Of a DNA stretch of 64,000 bases, positions 49,381 through 61,344 are shown piece after piece (the first letter of the stretch is position 1; every line of letters starts with the position of its first letter). A model generated the notes under the pieces. That model worked only from the letters and a program-made list of their open reading frames with translations, had not been told where the DNA came from and did not search any database. Source of the DNA: Erysipelotrichaceae bacterium (GTDB lineage Bacteria > Bacillota_I > Bacilli_A > Erysipelotrichales > Erysipelotrichaceae); assembly GCA_016280635.1 (NCBI GenBank), contig JAEEHC010000039.1:1-64000 (forward strand), in the 5' to 3' direction. The translations under genes and the position numbers were made by a program.

Positions 49381-51141
49381 TTACTGTTTGATCTGGGAAA
49401 CTCCCAGCAGATGCTTTCTGAGCAGAAGATAGCCCTTGGTTGACGGCTTGCTGTCACCATCGAACATCGCGGCCTTCTGACCGGCGCCCCTGATCTCGGT
49501 AATGCCGAGCAGTACCTTGCGGAAGATCAGATAGTCCCTGGTGCTGATCTTCCCATCGCCATCGAGATCTCCTCTGATGACGATCGTATAGGTACTGGTG
49601 CCATCTGCTGTTGTATAAGAGAGAACCTGTCCGCTGGAAAGTGGCGTATCGTCGTCGACCTCCCGGCCTTCAGTCTCAATTTTCAAGGTGGCGGTGCTGT
49701 TGATCAATTTGATTTTATCCTGCAGCTGCCGATAGGTGGTACCCAGCTGGAAGCCGCTCAGATAACCGTCTTCATTGGACAGGTCCAGATCAACGATGAA
49801 GTCACCGGTATAGATGTCCTGTGGATCGGGATCATTTGGTGAAGGCGGATAGGAAATGGAAGTCGGCAGGGCCGTCTTTTCCGGCATTTCGAGGTAGACC
49901 GGTATGCGGAAGTTGAGCTGGAGATCCAACGCCGAGTTGTTCTTATAGGTATTGAACATGATCTTGCTCTGTGAGTAAGCGGCCATGACATTGGTCATGT
50001 ACTGATGGGAATAAGTCGAGTATGATGTGCAGTTGAATTTTTGCAGATACATCGTATCCTGTCCCCGGCTGATGTAGCCCTTGGTAATCCACTGGGCGCC
50101 GCCGCGGATGGCTTTCTGCGGGCTGGTCCACGGTCTTTCATAGGTAGTCAGAGAACCGTCTTCACCGCCATTGGCAAAAATCAATCCCTTCTTCCAGTTA
50201 TCCGCCCCTGAAGAGGCACCGATGTTAAAGAAGTTATACAGACCGGAATAGGTCTTTCCGTTATAGGTAAAAGCCTGTCCGGTCGTGGCGCTAGAGCCGT
50301 TTACTCCCGATTCCTGCTTGGCCAGAGTAGCCAGATAGATGGGAGAGGTGTCGGCTTTCTGACCGGCTTCATAGAATATCCTGGCATATTTCTTATTGTC
50401 AACGGGATCGTTCCCTGCCATGAAGGTATTGTTCAGTATCTGCTGAACCAGATTGTCTCCTTCATTATTATTAAATGAAAGCTGCAGGAACATGAAGATG
50501 TTGGTCTCATTCAGAAAGTTGCGCGGGTCCATGTAATAGGCAATGGTCTCACTGTTAGCCTGATACCAGCTGGTGCCGTCCAGCGGGATGAATTCTCCGG
50601 TAACCGGGTCGTAGGCGCCTTCCTGAGTGCTCCTAAGATAGATGTTGGATCCGGAAACAAGGTTCTTGCGCAATACGCTTTCCTTTTCGACCATCGTGTT
50701 CCATTTGATGTTGTTATGGAAGGAAATGAAGTTCCAGTCAGGATGAAGGCGGTGCAGGCTTCTGAGCAGAGTGAGATAATCGTCAGGAAATTTCTGTTCC
50801 TTCATGCTCTTCTCAAATACCATGTCCAACAGTTCGACATTAACGGAATTGATGAATACTTCCGTGTACTCCTGTTCATCGCCAAACATGACTCCATACC
50901 ATTTTTCCTGTTCACTTACATCAACGATCTGCGTTATCTCGTAAATGCCGTTGAGCAGGAAATACTGTACGGTACCGTCAATGATCAGCGGTTCACTGTC
51001 CTGGGAAGGCTGCAGATTCATGGGAACATTGGCGTTCAAAACCATCAGCTGCTGTCTTTCCTCTTCAGCTGAGGCTATCGGTATCATCGCTGAGACGATC
51101 AGGCAGATTGCCGCCATGACCGTGATTAACCGTCTGAACAT
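49381..51141 (-). CDS. Secreted N-acetylglucosaminidase-like autolysin with type I dockerin
   Basis: 586 aa. Signal peptide (LITVMAAICLIVSAMIPIASA), an SH3-like amino part, then a glucosaminidase domain (ARIFYEAGQKADTSPIYLAT, LAKQESGVNGS with a candidate catalytic Glu, YSGLYNFFNIGASSG). The last 63 residues are a dockerin: DLDGDGKISTRDYLIFRKVL with a full calcium loop, and a second copy DGDSKPSTKGYLLLRKHL whose loop has lost acidic residues at both ends. It should cut peptidoglycan glycan strands, tethered through the dockerin. GGAGG is seven bases before the ATG. Cellulosomal dockerins are on plant-polysaccharide enzymes; a wall hydrolase is a different use. Confidence 0.85.
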   Translation of the reverse strand: MFRRLITVMAAICLIVSAMIPIASAEEERQQLMVLNANVPMNLQPSQDSEPLIIDGTVQYFLLNGIYEITQIVDVSEQEKWYGVMFGDEQEYTEVFINSVNVELLDMVFEKSMKEQKFPDDYLTLLRSLHRLHPDWNFISFHNNIKWNTMVEKESVLRKNLVSGSNIYLRSTQEGAYDPVTGEFIPLDGTSWYQANSETIAYYMDPRNFLNETNIFMFLQLSFNNNEGDNLVQQILNNTFMAGNDPVDNKKYARIFYEAGQKADTSPIYLATLAKQESGVNGSSATTGQAFTYNGKTYSGLYNFFNIGASSGADNWKKGLIFANGGEDGSLTTYERPWTSPQKAIRGGAQWITKGYISRGQDTMYLQKFNCTSYSTYSHQYMTNVMAAYSQSKIMFNTYKNNSALDLQLNFRIPVYLEMPEKTALPTSISYPPSPNDPDPQDIYTGDFIVDLDLSNEDGYLSGFQLGTTYRQLQDKIKLINSTATLKIETEGREVDDDTPLSSGQVLSYTTADGTSTYTIVIRGDLDGDGKISTRDYLIFRKVLLGITEIRGAGQKAAMFDGDSKPSTKGYLLLRKHLLGVSQIKQ

Positions 51142-51163
51142 CGCTATTCCTCCATTCTACTTG

Positions 51164-51172
51164 ATTATAGCA
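51164..51172 (-). promoter_or_regulatory. Promoter of the autolysin-cohesin genes
   Basis: On minus TGCTATAAT (hexamer plus 51164-51169), 23 nt before the autolysin ATG. Confidence 0.6.
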
Positions 51173-51200
51173 CAATACGATTTTTTTGCTGTTTAGGCCT

Positions 51201-51545
51201 TCTTTCCCCAGCAATCCAATTACTTTCCGCATGGGGAAAACCCGGTTTCCAACATGTAAGGAAAACAGGTATAAATGGCTTTTTTTCTTATATATCAAGC
51301 ACTTTACGCCATTTTTTATGGGGATAACTCCTGAGGAAATGTTGATTTTTCCCCATTTTCCCCAGTTTTTCCAATGGGGAAAGAAGTTTTCCACATTTTT
51401 ATCCACATCAAATTTTGTGGAAAGTGGGGGAAAACTCCATTTTTTGCGTCATAATAATGATTTACAATATTAAGCCTGTGTTAATAACTTTTTGAAACAA
51501 ATTTTCAGGTAGATTTTCCCTATTTGCGAGATTATGATTATCTTA
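51201..51545. other. oriC: Chromosomal replication origin (oriC)
   Basis: The 345 bp before dnaA hold a cluster of DnaA-box-like 9-mers: TTATCCACA (51399-51407, consensus), TTTTCCACA (51387-51395), CTTTCCACA on minus (51416-51424), TTATCCCCA on minus (51319-51327), and TTTTCCCCA at 51347-51355 and 51356-51364 with further reversed copies near 51232 and 51375. An AT-rich stretch at 51435-51550 follows and could be the unwinding element. The 148-bp dnaA-dnaN gap is also AT-rich but has no good box. Confidence 0.85.
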
Positions 51546-51561
51546 CGAAAGAGTGATTTTT

Positions 51562-52917
51562 ATGTCTGGATTAAGTTTTATTTGGGAACAAGTATTAGAA
51601 AAAATTAATATTAGTTTAGCAGAAAATAAAAGAGAATCCCTTGCCAGTTATCTCGAAAATACCGAGCTTGTTGAATTGGACGAATCACGGGCAATCGTAA
51701 CCACGCCCTATATGATCAACCGCCTGATTCTTAACAATAAGGAGAATCTGAATGTCATTAATTCCTGCTTTCAGAGCCTGATGAAGAAACCGGTCAGTGT
51801 TACTGTGGAAACCAGCGACGAATACCAGAAGGTGGCGATCGAGGCGGAAATTGAGAAAGCCCTGAACGACAATGTCATTGAGGGACTGACCTTCGATAAC
51901 TTCATTGAGGGACCCTGTAACATTGAAGCCAAGACGGCGGCCTTATCCGTGGCCATGAACCCCGGTCTCAGCTACTTCAACCCTCTGGTAATCTACGGTT
52001 CCTCCGGTCTTGGGAAGACTCATCTGCTGTCTGCCATTGGAAATTACATCAAGGAGCACGACCAGGACAAGAAATTATTATATATTTCCTCTACCGATCT
52101 GGTTAAGGAAGTTACCACATCAATAAGAGAACAGCGCATAGATGAATATAAGAATCAGCTTAATTCGCTTGATGTTCTTCTTTTTGACGACATTCAGAAT
52201 CTGTCCAATAAGCCAAAGACCAATGATGTCTTCTTTGAAATCTACAATGAACTATACAACAACCACAAGCAGATCGTTCTGACTTCCGACCGGCCGCCCT
52301 ATGAAATCAAGGATATTGAAAACCGGCTTAAAACCAGATTCACCCAGGGTCTTTCCGTAACCATTCAGTCTCTGGAAGAACAGACTGCCTATAAGATTCT
52401 GGAAGAAAAAATCAAGCAGACCAGACTTAAGGATCAGGATCCCATCGACATTCAGCCGGAAGTTCTTACTTACATTGCCAAGAATTTTTCCTCTGATGTC
52501 CGGAATCTGGAAGGAGCTCTTAACCGTCTTATTTTCTATTCCATTAACTTTTCAAAGTCCGATACCATTGACTTGAACATGGCTCTGGAAGCCTTCAAGG
52601 ATAACAAGACCATCAGTGATAATAACAGTGACTCACTGGAAGTAAGAGACATCATCAAGACAGTTTCTGAATACTACGGCCTGACGGAAAAACAGCTTAA
52701 ATCCAAGTCAAGGACCAAGAACATTGCCAACGCCCGCCATATTTCCATGTACCTCTGCCGCAAGCACCTCGACCTCTCCTATCTGCAGATCGGCAAGGAA
52801 TTCGGAAACCGTGATCACTCAACCGTTTCTTCAGCTTTTGAGAAGATTGAAAACAATCTCAAAAACGATGAATCATATGGCCGGGCAATCAGGGAAATTG
52901 AGGCCAAACTCCACTGA
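51562..52917 (+). CDS. dnaA: Chromosomal replication initiator DnaA
   Basis: 451 aa. Domain I (FIWEQVLEKINISL), a short linker, then AAA+ domain III: Walker A YGSSGLGKTHLLSAIG, Walker B LLFDDIQNL, sensor EIKDIENRLKTRFTQGL with the arginine finger. Domain IV has the DnaA-box reading helix NARHISMYLCRK and GNRDHSTVSSAFEKI. It opens oriC in its ATP form. The ATG at 51562 is preferred over the GTG at 51553; the ribosome site (GAAAGAG) is modest. The first 90 bases are notably AT-rich and use rarer codons than the rest. Confidence 0.97.
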   Translation: MSGLSFIWEQVLEKINISLAENKRESLASYLENTELVELDESRAIVTTPYMINRLILNNKENLNVINSCFQSLMKKPVSVTVETSDEYQKVAIEAEIEKALNDNVIEGLTFDNFIEGPCNIEAKTAALSVAMNPGLSYFNPLVIYGSSGLGKTHLLSAIGNYIKEHDQDKKLLYISSTDLVKEVTTSIREQRIDEYKNQLNSLDVLLFDDIQNLSNKPKTNDVFFEIYNELYNNHKQIVLTSDRPPYEIKDIENRLKTRFTQGLSVTIQSLEEQTAYKILEEKIKQTRLKDQDPIDIQPEVLTYIAKNFSSDVRNLEGALNRLIFYSINFSKSDTIDLNMALEAFKDNKTISDNNSDSLEVRDIIKTVSEYYGLTEKQLKSKSRTKNIANARHISMYLCRKHLDLSYLQIGKEFGNRDHSTVSSAFEKIENNLKNDESYGRAIREIEAKLH

Positions 52918-53065
52918 TTTCCCCATCTCCACACCATTAACAACAAGGTCATAATCTGTTAAAATGTTGTTATGATAAGGGTTTTTGAGATTTTCCCCCA
53001 AATCCCCAGTCATAATGATAATAATAACAAACAAGAAAAAGAAAAGATAACAAGGAGGCGCGCTC

Positions 53066-54181
53066 ATGTACTTCAAAATAAACAAGAAAGACTTTCTGGA
53101 AAAAATAAACATCGTTTCCCGTGCTGTCAGTCTGACTTCACCGTTGCCGGTTCTCCATAACATCAAGCTGGCAACCAGGGAAAATGAACTTCAGCTTACC
53201 GCTTCGGATTCCGATGTTTCCATCGAGGCGACCATCATCGCCGATGATGACAACGGACTGCAGATCATTAATGAAGGAAGCATTCTGCTGGATGGCAAGT
53301 ACATCGGCGACATGATCAGAAAGATCGACAGCGACTATGTAGAAGTTGAAGTTGTCGACGGAACCTATACTTCAATCAGAGGTCTTTCCGTTAATTTTGA
53401 ACTCAACGGCATCAGGTCTGATACCTATCCTCTCATTGATTTCTCCGAACCTGAGGACAGTTTTGAAATCAATTCAGCAGCTCTTAAGAGCCTGATCTTC
53501 CAGACCTGCTTTGCGGCCAGTGACAAGGAGACTAGACCGGTCCTCACCGGACTTAACCTCAACTGCGAAGGCAATACGCTGATGTGTGTGGCTACTGACT
53601 CATACCGGCTGGCTCAGAAGAAGATCCTTCTGGATACTTCCCATCGTTTCAATGTTACCATTCCCACCAAGAGCATGAATGACATTGCCAAGATCATCGG
53701 TGATGATGAAAACATCAGGATCGCTCTTAATGACAAGAAGGCACTGTTTGTTGCCAATGATCTCATGATCCAGACCCGCCTGATCGACGGATTATATCCG
53801 GAAACCAGTAGGCTTATTCCCTCTGAGTTTGCTCATGAACTGGTTGTCGATGCCCGCGACATTCTCAATGCCCTGGACAGAGCCAGTTTCATCAAGAGTG
53901 AAGGCATCTGCTACATCAGAATGGAACTGAATGAAAATGAGGTAAATGTAACTTCCCGCTCCAATGAAGTAGTATCAGCAGAAAAAATCCTGCCGCTTTC
54001 CTACACAGGCGAGCCGCTGACTCTTTCCTTCAAGGAAAACTATGTTTATGATGCCATCCGGGTTCTCAATGCCATGCAGGTAAAGATTTCCTTCAGTGGC
54101 AACATGAAACCATTCATCATCAAATCGATGGATGATGATGACGTTCTGCAGCTGGTATTACCGGTCAAGACATACTCCTGA
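53066..54181 (+). CDS. dnaN: DNA polymerase III beta sliding clamp
   Basis: 371 aa, three repeated clamp domains. MYFKINKKDFLEKINIVSRA, FQTCFAASDKETRPVLTGLN and VATDSYRLAQKK are family signatures; the protein ends LQLVLPVKTYS. It tethers polymerase III to DNA. AAGGAGG stands before the ATG. It is followed by a terminator, so yaaA-recF-gyrB start from a separate promoter. Confidence 0.97.
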   Translation: MYFKINKKDFLEKINIVSRAVSLTSPLPVLHNIKLATRENELQLTASDSDVSIEATIIADDDNGLQIINEGSILLDGKYIGDMIRKIDSDYVEVEVVDGTYTSIRGLSVNFELNGIRSDTYPLIDFSEPEDSFEINSAALKSLIFQTCFAASDKETRPVLTGLNLNCEGNTLMCVATDSYRLAQKKILLDTSHRFNVTIPTKSMNDIAKIIGDDENIRIALNDKKALFVANDLMIQTRLIDGLYPETSRLIPSEFAHELVVDARDILNALDRASFIKSEGICYIRMELNENEVNVTSRSNEVVSAEKILPLSYTGEPLTLSFKENYVYDAIRVLNAMQVKISFSGNMKPFIIKSMDDDDVLQLVLPVKTYS

Positions 54182-54187
54182 TATTAA

Positions 54188-54211
54188 GAAGGCGAGCTGA
54201 TCGCCTTTTTT
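54188..54211 (+). terminator. dnaN terminator
   Basis: AAGGCGA, GCTGA, TCGCCTT, TTTTG. Confidence 0.85.
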
Positions 54212-54289
54212 GTATCTTCGCTTAAATGGCCTTTATTTGCCTTCTCAGCGATAAAAGCCGAAAATAATAGTTTTATACTGAAAACTGAA

Positions 54290-54333
54290 AAAACAGGCTG
54301 TAAGCCAAATAAATAAGGAAAACAGCCTGTTTT
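54290..54333. repeat. 12-bp inverted repeat upstream of yaaA
   Basis: AAAACAGGCTGT (54290-54301) and ACAGCCTGTTTT (54322-54333) with 20 bp between. It directly abuts the -10 promoter at 54335-54343; may be a terminator remnant or an operator. Confidence 0.6.
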
Positions 54334-54334
54334 A

Positions 54335-54343
54335 TGCTATACT
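54335..54343 (+). promoter_or_regulatory. yaaA-recF-gyrBA promoter
   Basis: TGCTATACT, extended -10, hexamer 54338-54343. Confidence 0.55.
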
Positions 54344-54370
54344 GTTAGTAGAATTGGAGAGTATGCGCCT

Positions 54371-54583
54371 ATGGTAATTGAAATAAACACCGAGTATATC
54401 GAATTACAGCAGCTTCTCAAGCTGACCGGCTGGATTTCCACCGGCGGAGAGGCTAAGATAGCGGTAAAAAGATATGACATAAAGCTCAATGGCGAAAAGG
54501 AAGACAGAAGAGGAAAGAAGATTTATCCCGGTGATACAGTCGAGATAAACGGAAAGAAATACGAGGTCAGGTTATGTATATAG
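54371..54583 (+). CDS. yaaA: S4-domain RNA-binding protein YaaA (RlbA)
   Basis: 70 aa. LQQLLKLTGWISTGGEAKIA, DIKLNGEKEDRRGKKIYPGD is an S4 fold, standard between dnaN and recF in Firmicutes. RNA-binding, possibly ribosome assembly. It overlaps recF by 10 bp. Ribosome site GGAG is rather far (11 bases). Confidence 0.92.
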   Translation: MVIEINTEYIELQQLLKLTGWISTGGEAKIAVKRYDIKLNGEKEDRRGKKIYPGDTVEINGKKYEVRLCI

Positions 54584-55662
54584 ACAATGTAAAATTAAAG
54601 AATTTCCGCAACTATAAGAATCAGTCAATTCACTTTACCAGTGGCATGAACATTCTTCTGGGACCCAACGGTGTCGGTAAGACCAATCTGCTGGAATCCA
54701 TCTATCTGCTGTCAACGACCAGAAGTCACCGTAATGATGATGAAAAGGAAATGATCAGCTTCAATGAGGAATTCGCTGCCGTTGAGGGAACCGTAAATAC
54801 CAAGGAAGGAAGAGACCGTCTGGACATCATCCTTCATAAAAGCGGCAAGACTTTGCTGATCAACAATGCGGTAGTAAAGAGAAATTCTGAATTTGTCGGC
54901 CGGATCAATGCCGTTCTCTTCTCACCGAGTGACATGAATCTTTTCGATGCCTCACCGAAGGACAGAAGAAAGCTCATTGACATGGAAATGGGAAAACTGT
55001 CTGCCAAATACATGTATAATCTTTCCCTTTATCTGAAGTCACTGAAACAGCGCAATGCCTTCCTGAAGAGCAGCGATGACAAGGTTCTTCTGGAGACTTA
55101 TACGGAAATGCTCTATGAACCTCAGATTGACATCATCAGGGAGAGAAATCAGTTCATTAATTCCATGAATACCTATCTCACCTATTTCTTCAATCAGATC
55201 AATGGTGACGATTCCCATCAGCTGATGATGGTCTACCGTTCCATGATCAAGGAAAAAAAGAATGAAGAGGAAATGAAGAAACAGATCAAGCAGGTCTACG
55301 ACAGCATTCTGGAAAAGGATCTCGCCTTCAAGACGACTAATAACGGCATTCACCGGGAAGATTATGAATTCTATCTTGACGGCAAGAATGTAGCCAAGTT
55401 CTGTTCGCAGGGACAGAAGCGCATGGTCATTCTGGCCATCAAGCTGTCCATCATGCAGATCATTTATCAGATCAAGAGAGAATACCCGATCCTGTTACTG
55501 GATGATGTCTTCTCTGAACTCGACAGCAATCACCGCAGCTGCCTGCTGAACCTGCTGCCAAATTCCGTCCAGAGCATCATCACGACAACCGATCTGAGAG
55601 AAATCTACTCGATAAAGAAATCAGATGCCAACATTCTCAATTTTGGAAAGGAAGTGAGATAG
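54574..55662 (+). CDS. recF: DNA replication and repair protein RecF
   Basis: 362 aa. Walker [18 protein letters not shown], signature [16 protein letters not shown], Walker [12 protein letters not shown]. It loads RecA at gapped DNA with RecO and RecR. GAGG within yaaA is the ribosome site; one base separates it from gyrB. Confidence 0.96.
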   Translation: MYIDNVKLKNFRNYKNQSIHFTSGMNILLGPNGVGKTNLLESIYLLSTTRSHRNDDEKEMISFNEEFAAVEGTVNTKEGRDRLDIILHKSGKTLLINNAVVKRNSEFVGRINAVLFSPSDMNLFDASPKDRRKLIDMEMGKLSAKYMYNLSLYLKSLKQRNAFLKSSDDKVLLETYTEMLYEPQIDIIRERNQFINSMNTYLTYFFNQINGDDSHQLMMVYRSMIKEKKNEEEMKKQIKQVYDSILEKDLAFKTTNNGIHREDYEFYLDGKNVAKFCSQGQKRMVILAIKLSIMQIIYQIKREYPILLLDDVFSELDSNHRSCLLNLLPNSVQSIITTTDLREIYSIKKSDANILNFGKEVR

Positions 55663-55663
55663 A

Positions 55664-57595
<1,932 letters not shown>

Positions 57596-57608
57596 GAGGT
57601 GAATTTTT

Positions 57609-60098
57609 ATGGAAGAGTATGATAACAATCGTTACGACAAGGTAAAATTCATCAATATTTCCGGGGAAATAAGAGAATCATTCCTGGAGTACGCCATGAG
57701 CGTCATCGTTCAGAGGGCGCTGCCGGATGCCCGTGACGGCATGAAGCCAGTCCAGAGAAGGATCCTCTATGGCATGAATGAATTGGGAAACTACGCCAAT
57801 ACGCCGTTCAAGAAGAGCGCCCGTATCGTCGGTGAAGTCATGGGTAAGTATCACCCTCATGGCGACAGTTCCATTTACGAAGCCATGGTCAGAATGGCTC
57901 AGCCGTTCTCCTACCGCTATCCGCTGGTAGAAGGACACGGAAACTTCGGCAACATTGACGGAGACGGCGCGGCTGCCCAGCGTTATACGGAAGCCAGAAT
58001 GGCCAAGATCTCCATGGAGATGCTCAGGGACATTCAGAAGGATACCGTCGACTTCATTGACAACTATGACGGTGAGGAAAAGGAACCGGTCGTTCTGCCG
58101 GCACACATTCCCAATCTGCTGATCAACGGTTCGACCGGCATCGCCGTCGGCATGGCCACCAACATTCCGCCACACAACATCAATGAAACCGTTGAGGCCA
58201 TCAAGGCTGTCATCGACAATCCCGACATTGAAGTCATTGAATTGATGACCAGATATCTTCAGGGACCGGACTTCCCGACGGGAGGTATCATCCTGGGAAG
58301 AGGAGGCATCAAGAAAGCCTACGAAACCGGCAAGGGTACCATCTATGTCCGGGCAAAGGCTGAAATCAATGAACTGGCAAACGGCAAGCATGAAATTGTC
58401 ATTACGGAAATTCCCTATGGCGTAAACAAGAAAGCTCTCTATACCAATATCGTCTCCTTAGCCAGAGACAAGGAAATTGAGGGTGTTACCAACATGGCTG
58501 ATGAGTCCAACATGGACGGCATCAAGATCATCATTGAGGTCAGAAAGGACATTCAGCCGGAAGTACTGCTTAACCAGCTCTACCACCGCACCCAGCTTCA
58601 GATTTCCTACGGCATCAACATGCTGGCACTTGTTAACAACACGCCGATGGTAATGCCGTTGAAGAAGATGATGCAGGTCTACATTGACCATCAGATCGAC
58701 ATCGTTACCAGAAGAACCCAGTTTGATCTGCAGAAGGCCTTGGACAGGGCTCATATCCTGGAAGGTCTGCTGATCGCGGTCGACAACATCGACGAAGTCG
58801 TAAACATCATCAGAACCTCTCAGAATGACGATGAGGCAATGAGCAGATTGATCAACAGGTTTAACCTGTCAGAGATTCAGGCCAAGGCGATTCTGGACAT
58901 GCAGCTGAGAAGGCTGACTGGTCTGAATCGGCTGAAGCTGGAAGAAGAATACAAAGCCCTGGAAGATCAGATCGCCGATTACCGGGATATCCTTGCTCAT
59001 CATGAGCGTGTCCTGGCCATCATCAAGAGCGAACTTGATGAAATGAAGGATAAGTACGGCGATGACCGCAAGACGGAGATCAACGACAATGAAGGCGACA
59101 TTGACGATGAGTCACTGATTCCGGTTGAAGACGTAACCGTCTGCATCACCACTAACGGCTACATCAAGCGGACGACCATTGATACCTATAAGGTCCAGAA
59201 CCGCGGCGGCAAGGGCATCCGGGGCATGGCCGTCAATTCGGACGACATGATCGATCAGATGATCAACATGTCGACCCATGATGACCTGCTGCTGTTCACT
59301 GACCTGGGCAAGGTCTACCGCATGAAGGGATACAAGGTTCCCAATGCCAGCCGCATTGCCAAGGGCATACCGGTAGTCAACCTGCTGAACCTCAGCAAGA
59401 ACGAGAAGGTCAAGGCGATGATTGATGTAACCGCAGATCCGCAGCTTGAGCACGAATACATGTTCTTTGTCACCACGAATGGTCTGATCAAGAGAGTTCC
59501 AATGTCGGAATTCCTCTCCATCAGGCAGTCAGGCAAGGTTGCCATCGTCTTAAGAGAAGATGACACGCTGTTTGCCACCCAGCTGACCAGCGGCAATGAT
59601 GAGATCATCATCGCCGGCGATAACGGCAAGGCCATCCGCTTTAATGAACGGGATGTCCGACCAATGGGCAGAAGCGCGGCCGGCGTCAAGGGCTTCAATA
59701 CTGATGGCGGCAAGGTCATCGGCGTAGCCACCGATAGAATGGGCGAATATGTATTGTCCATTACCGAGAAGGGCTATGGAAAGAAGACCCCGCTGAGCGA
59801 TTACCGCCTGACCCAGCGCGGCGGCAAGGGCGTAACAACCATCAACATCACCGAAAAGAAAGGCAAGCTGGTCTGCCTGAAGGCCGTCAATGGCGATGAG
59901 GATGCTCTGGTGATGACTGACGAAGGAACGATCATCAGAATCTCTCTGAGTGATGTTGCCCTTTACGGACGAAACACCCAGGGTGTCAGGTTGATCAATG
60001 TCGGTGATTCAAAGGTCGCAACGGTTACCGTTGTTGCTCATGAACAGAGCGAGGAAAACGCGGAAACCGAAAATCAGGAAAGCATAAAGGAAGAATAG
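57609..60098 (+). CDS. gyrA: DNA gyrase subunit A
   Basis: 829 aa. The quinolone-resistance region [17 protein letters not shown] with Ser and Glu at the usual sensitive positions, the active tyrosine in [11 protein letters not shown], and the carboxyl beta-pinwheel with the GyrA-box QRGGKGV. AGGAGGTG precedes the ATG. The carboxyl tail is acidic ([14 protein letters not shown]). Confidence 0.98.
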   Translation: MEEYDNNRYDKVKFINISGEIRESFLEYAMSVIVQRALPDARDGMKPVQRRILYGMNELGNYANTPFKKSARIVGEVMGKYHPHGDSSIYEAMVRMAQPFSYRYPLVEGHGNFGNIDGDGAAAQRYTEARMAKISMEMLRDIQKDTVDFIDNYDGEEKEPVVLPAHIPNLLINGSTGIAVGMATNIPPHNINETVEAIKAVIDNPDIEVIELMTRYLQGPDFPTGGIILGRGGIKKAYETGKGTIYVRAKAEINELANGKHEIVITEIPYGVNKKALYTNIVSLARDKEIEGVTNMADESNMDGIKIIIEVRKDIQPEVLLNQLYHRTQLQISYGINMLALVNNTPMVMPLKKMMQVYIDHQIDIVTRRTQFDLQKALDRAHILEGLLIAVDNIDEVVNIIRTSQNDDEAMSRLINRFNLSEIQAKAILDMQLRRLTGLNRLKLEEEYKALEDQIADYRDILAHHERVLAIIKSELDEMKDKYGDDRKTEINDNEGDIDDESLIPVEDVTVCITTNGYIKRTTIDTYKVQNRGGKGIRGMAVNSDDMIDQMINMSTHDDLLLFTDLGKVYRMKGYKVPNASRIAKGIPVVNLLNLSKNEKVKAMIDVTADPQLEHEYMFFVTTNGLIKRVPMSEFLSIRQSGKVAIVLREDDTLFATQLTSGNDEIIIAGDNGKAIRFNERDVRPMGRSAAGVKGFNTDGGKVIGVATDRMGEYVLSITEKGYGKKTPLSDYRLTQRGGKGVTTINITEKKGKLVCLKAVNGDEDALVMTDEGTIIRISLSDVALYGRNTQGVRLINVGDSKVATVTVVAHEQSEENAETENQESIKEE

Positions 60099-60102
60099 AA
60101 TC

Positions 60103-61305
60103 ATGAAAAAAGGACGTTATCTGATTGCTGCAGCAATAATCACAGTGCTGCTTGCGCTAGGTTTCTTTGTACTCAGTCAGGGAAAAATCGTCTTTAATCT
60201 CGAGGATAACCAGCAGTATTCCTTTGAATACGGGCAGGATGTCACTCTTCCGGAAGTAAAGGCTGAATATCAACAGGTATTCGGCCTTTTAACCAGACCG
60301 ATTGAAAACATCACCAAATCCGGCGAAATCACTGGCGAAACCGGTGAGTATGAAATAGTTTGGACAGCTGAAACGCATGGAAAGAAAAAAGACCTGCGCA
60401 TGAAGGTGTCCATAGTTGATACAACTCCTCCGGAAATAGCCGTATATGGTGCCGGCGAGTTGGAAGTCGAGCTGGGAAAGATCTATGAAGATGAAGGTTG
60501 TTATGCGCAAGACATCCATGACGGTAATATCACCGCTCAGGTAGTAGTCAGCGGAAACGTTGACTATACCAAAGAGGGAACTTATGAAATTGTCTACAGT
60601 GTTACAGATTCATCCGGAAATCAGGCCAAGGCTGTAAGGAAAATAACCGTCAAGAAGGATAAGTCTGCCAGCAATAAAAAGGGCGGAGTTGTCTACCTGA
60701 CCTTTGATGACGGCCCAAGCGCATTAACCGGTAAGTTATTAAAGATTCTTGATAAATATAATGTTAAGGTCACATTCTTTGTGACTGGCAATCGGGAGGA
60801 ATACCGCAAGTACATTAAGGAAGCATCAGAGAAGGGGCACACAATTGCCTTGCACAGTTACACGCATAACTACAGCAAGTGTTATTCATCGCTGGAGGAT
60901 TACTGGATTGACCTCAATAAACTGAATGACATGGTTTATGAACTGACCGGTAAGCGGGCTACGTTAGTCAGGCTTCCAGGCGGCAGTTCTAATACGGTCA
61001 GCAAGAAATACTGCATTGGCGTCATGAAGCAGATCTGCAGCTCACTGACAGAAAACGGCTATCGTTATACAGACTGGAATGTTTCCAGTGGAGATGCCGG
61101 CGGAACGGAAGATCCCGCTAAGATCGCGGAAAATGTCATCAGGGGAATGAAGAACCATAAAACGGCAATAGTTCTTCAGCACGATACCAAGGGCTACAGC
61201 ATTGAAGCGGTTGAAAGAATAATCGTATGGGGTCTGGCTAATGGATATACCTTCAAGGCAATGACGGACGGGTCGCCGGTTGTGCACCATTCGATCAGAA
61301 ACTAG
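60103..61305 (+). CDS. Polysaccharide deacetylase with Ig-like domain
   Basis: 400 aa. An amino-terminal membrane anchor (LIAAAIITVLLALGFFVL), two Ig-like segments (the second, VDTTPPEIAVYGAGELEVEL ... SVTDSSGNQAKAVRKI, is DUF5011-like), then a NodB deacetylase: TFDDGPS, HSYTHNY, RLPGGSSN, YTDWNVSSGD, VLQHDT. All metal and catalytic positions are kept. It probably deacetylates peptidoglycan GlcNAc (PgdA-type) outside the cell. It starts 4 bp after gyrA and is probably cotranscribed. Confidence 0.9.
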   Translation: MKKGRYLIAAAIITVLLALGFFVLSQGKIVFNLEDNQQYSFEYGQDVTLPEVKAEYQQVFGLLTRPIENITKSGEITGETGEYEIVWTAETHGKKKDLRMKVSIVDTTPPEIAVYGAGELEVELGKIYEDEGCYAQDIHDGNITAQVVVSGNVDYTKEGTYEIVYSVTDSSGNQAKAVRKITVKKDKSASNKKGGVVYLTFDDGPSALTGKLLKILDKYNVKVTFFVTGNREEYRKYIKEASEKGHTIALHSYTHNYSKCYSSLEDYWIDLNKLNDMVYELTGKRATLVRLPGGSSNTVSKKYCIGVMKQICSSLTENGYRYTDWNVSSGDAGGTEDPAKIAENVIRGMKNHKTAIVLQHDTKGYSIEAVERIIVWGLANGYTFKAMTDGSPVVHHSIRN

Positions 61306-61308
61306 CCG

Positions 61309-61337
61309 TTGAATTGTCAAAATCATTAGATTATAAT
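61309..61337 (+). promoter_or_regulatory. serS T-box promoter
   Basis: TTGAAT (61309-61314), 17 bp, TATAAT (61332-61337). Confidence 0.75.
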
Positions 61338-61344
61338 TTGTTTA

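Noticed and set aside
51201-51430. Repeats near oriC as a CRISPR-like array
   Set aside because: The repeated units are 9-mers with irregular spacing and both orientations, as for DnaA boxes.
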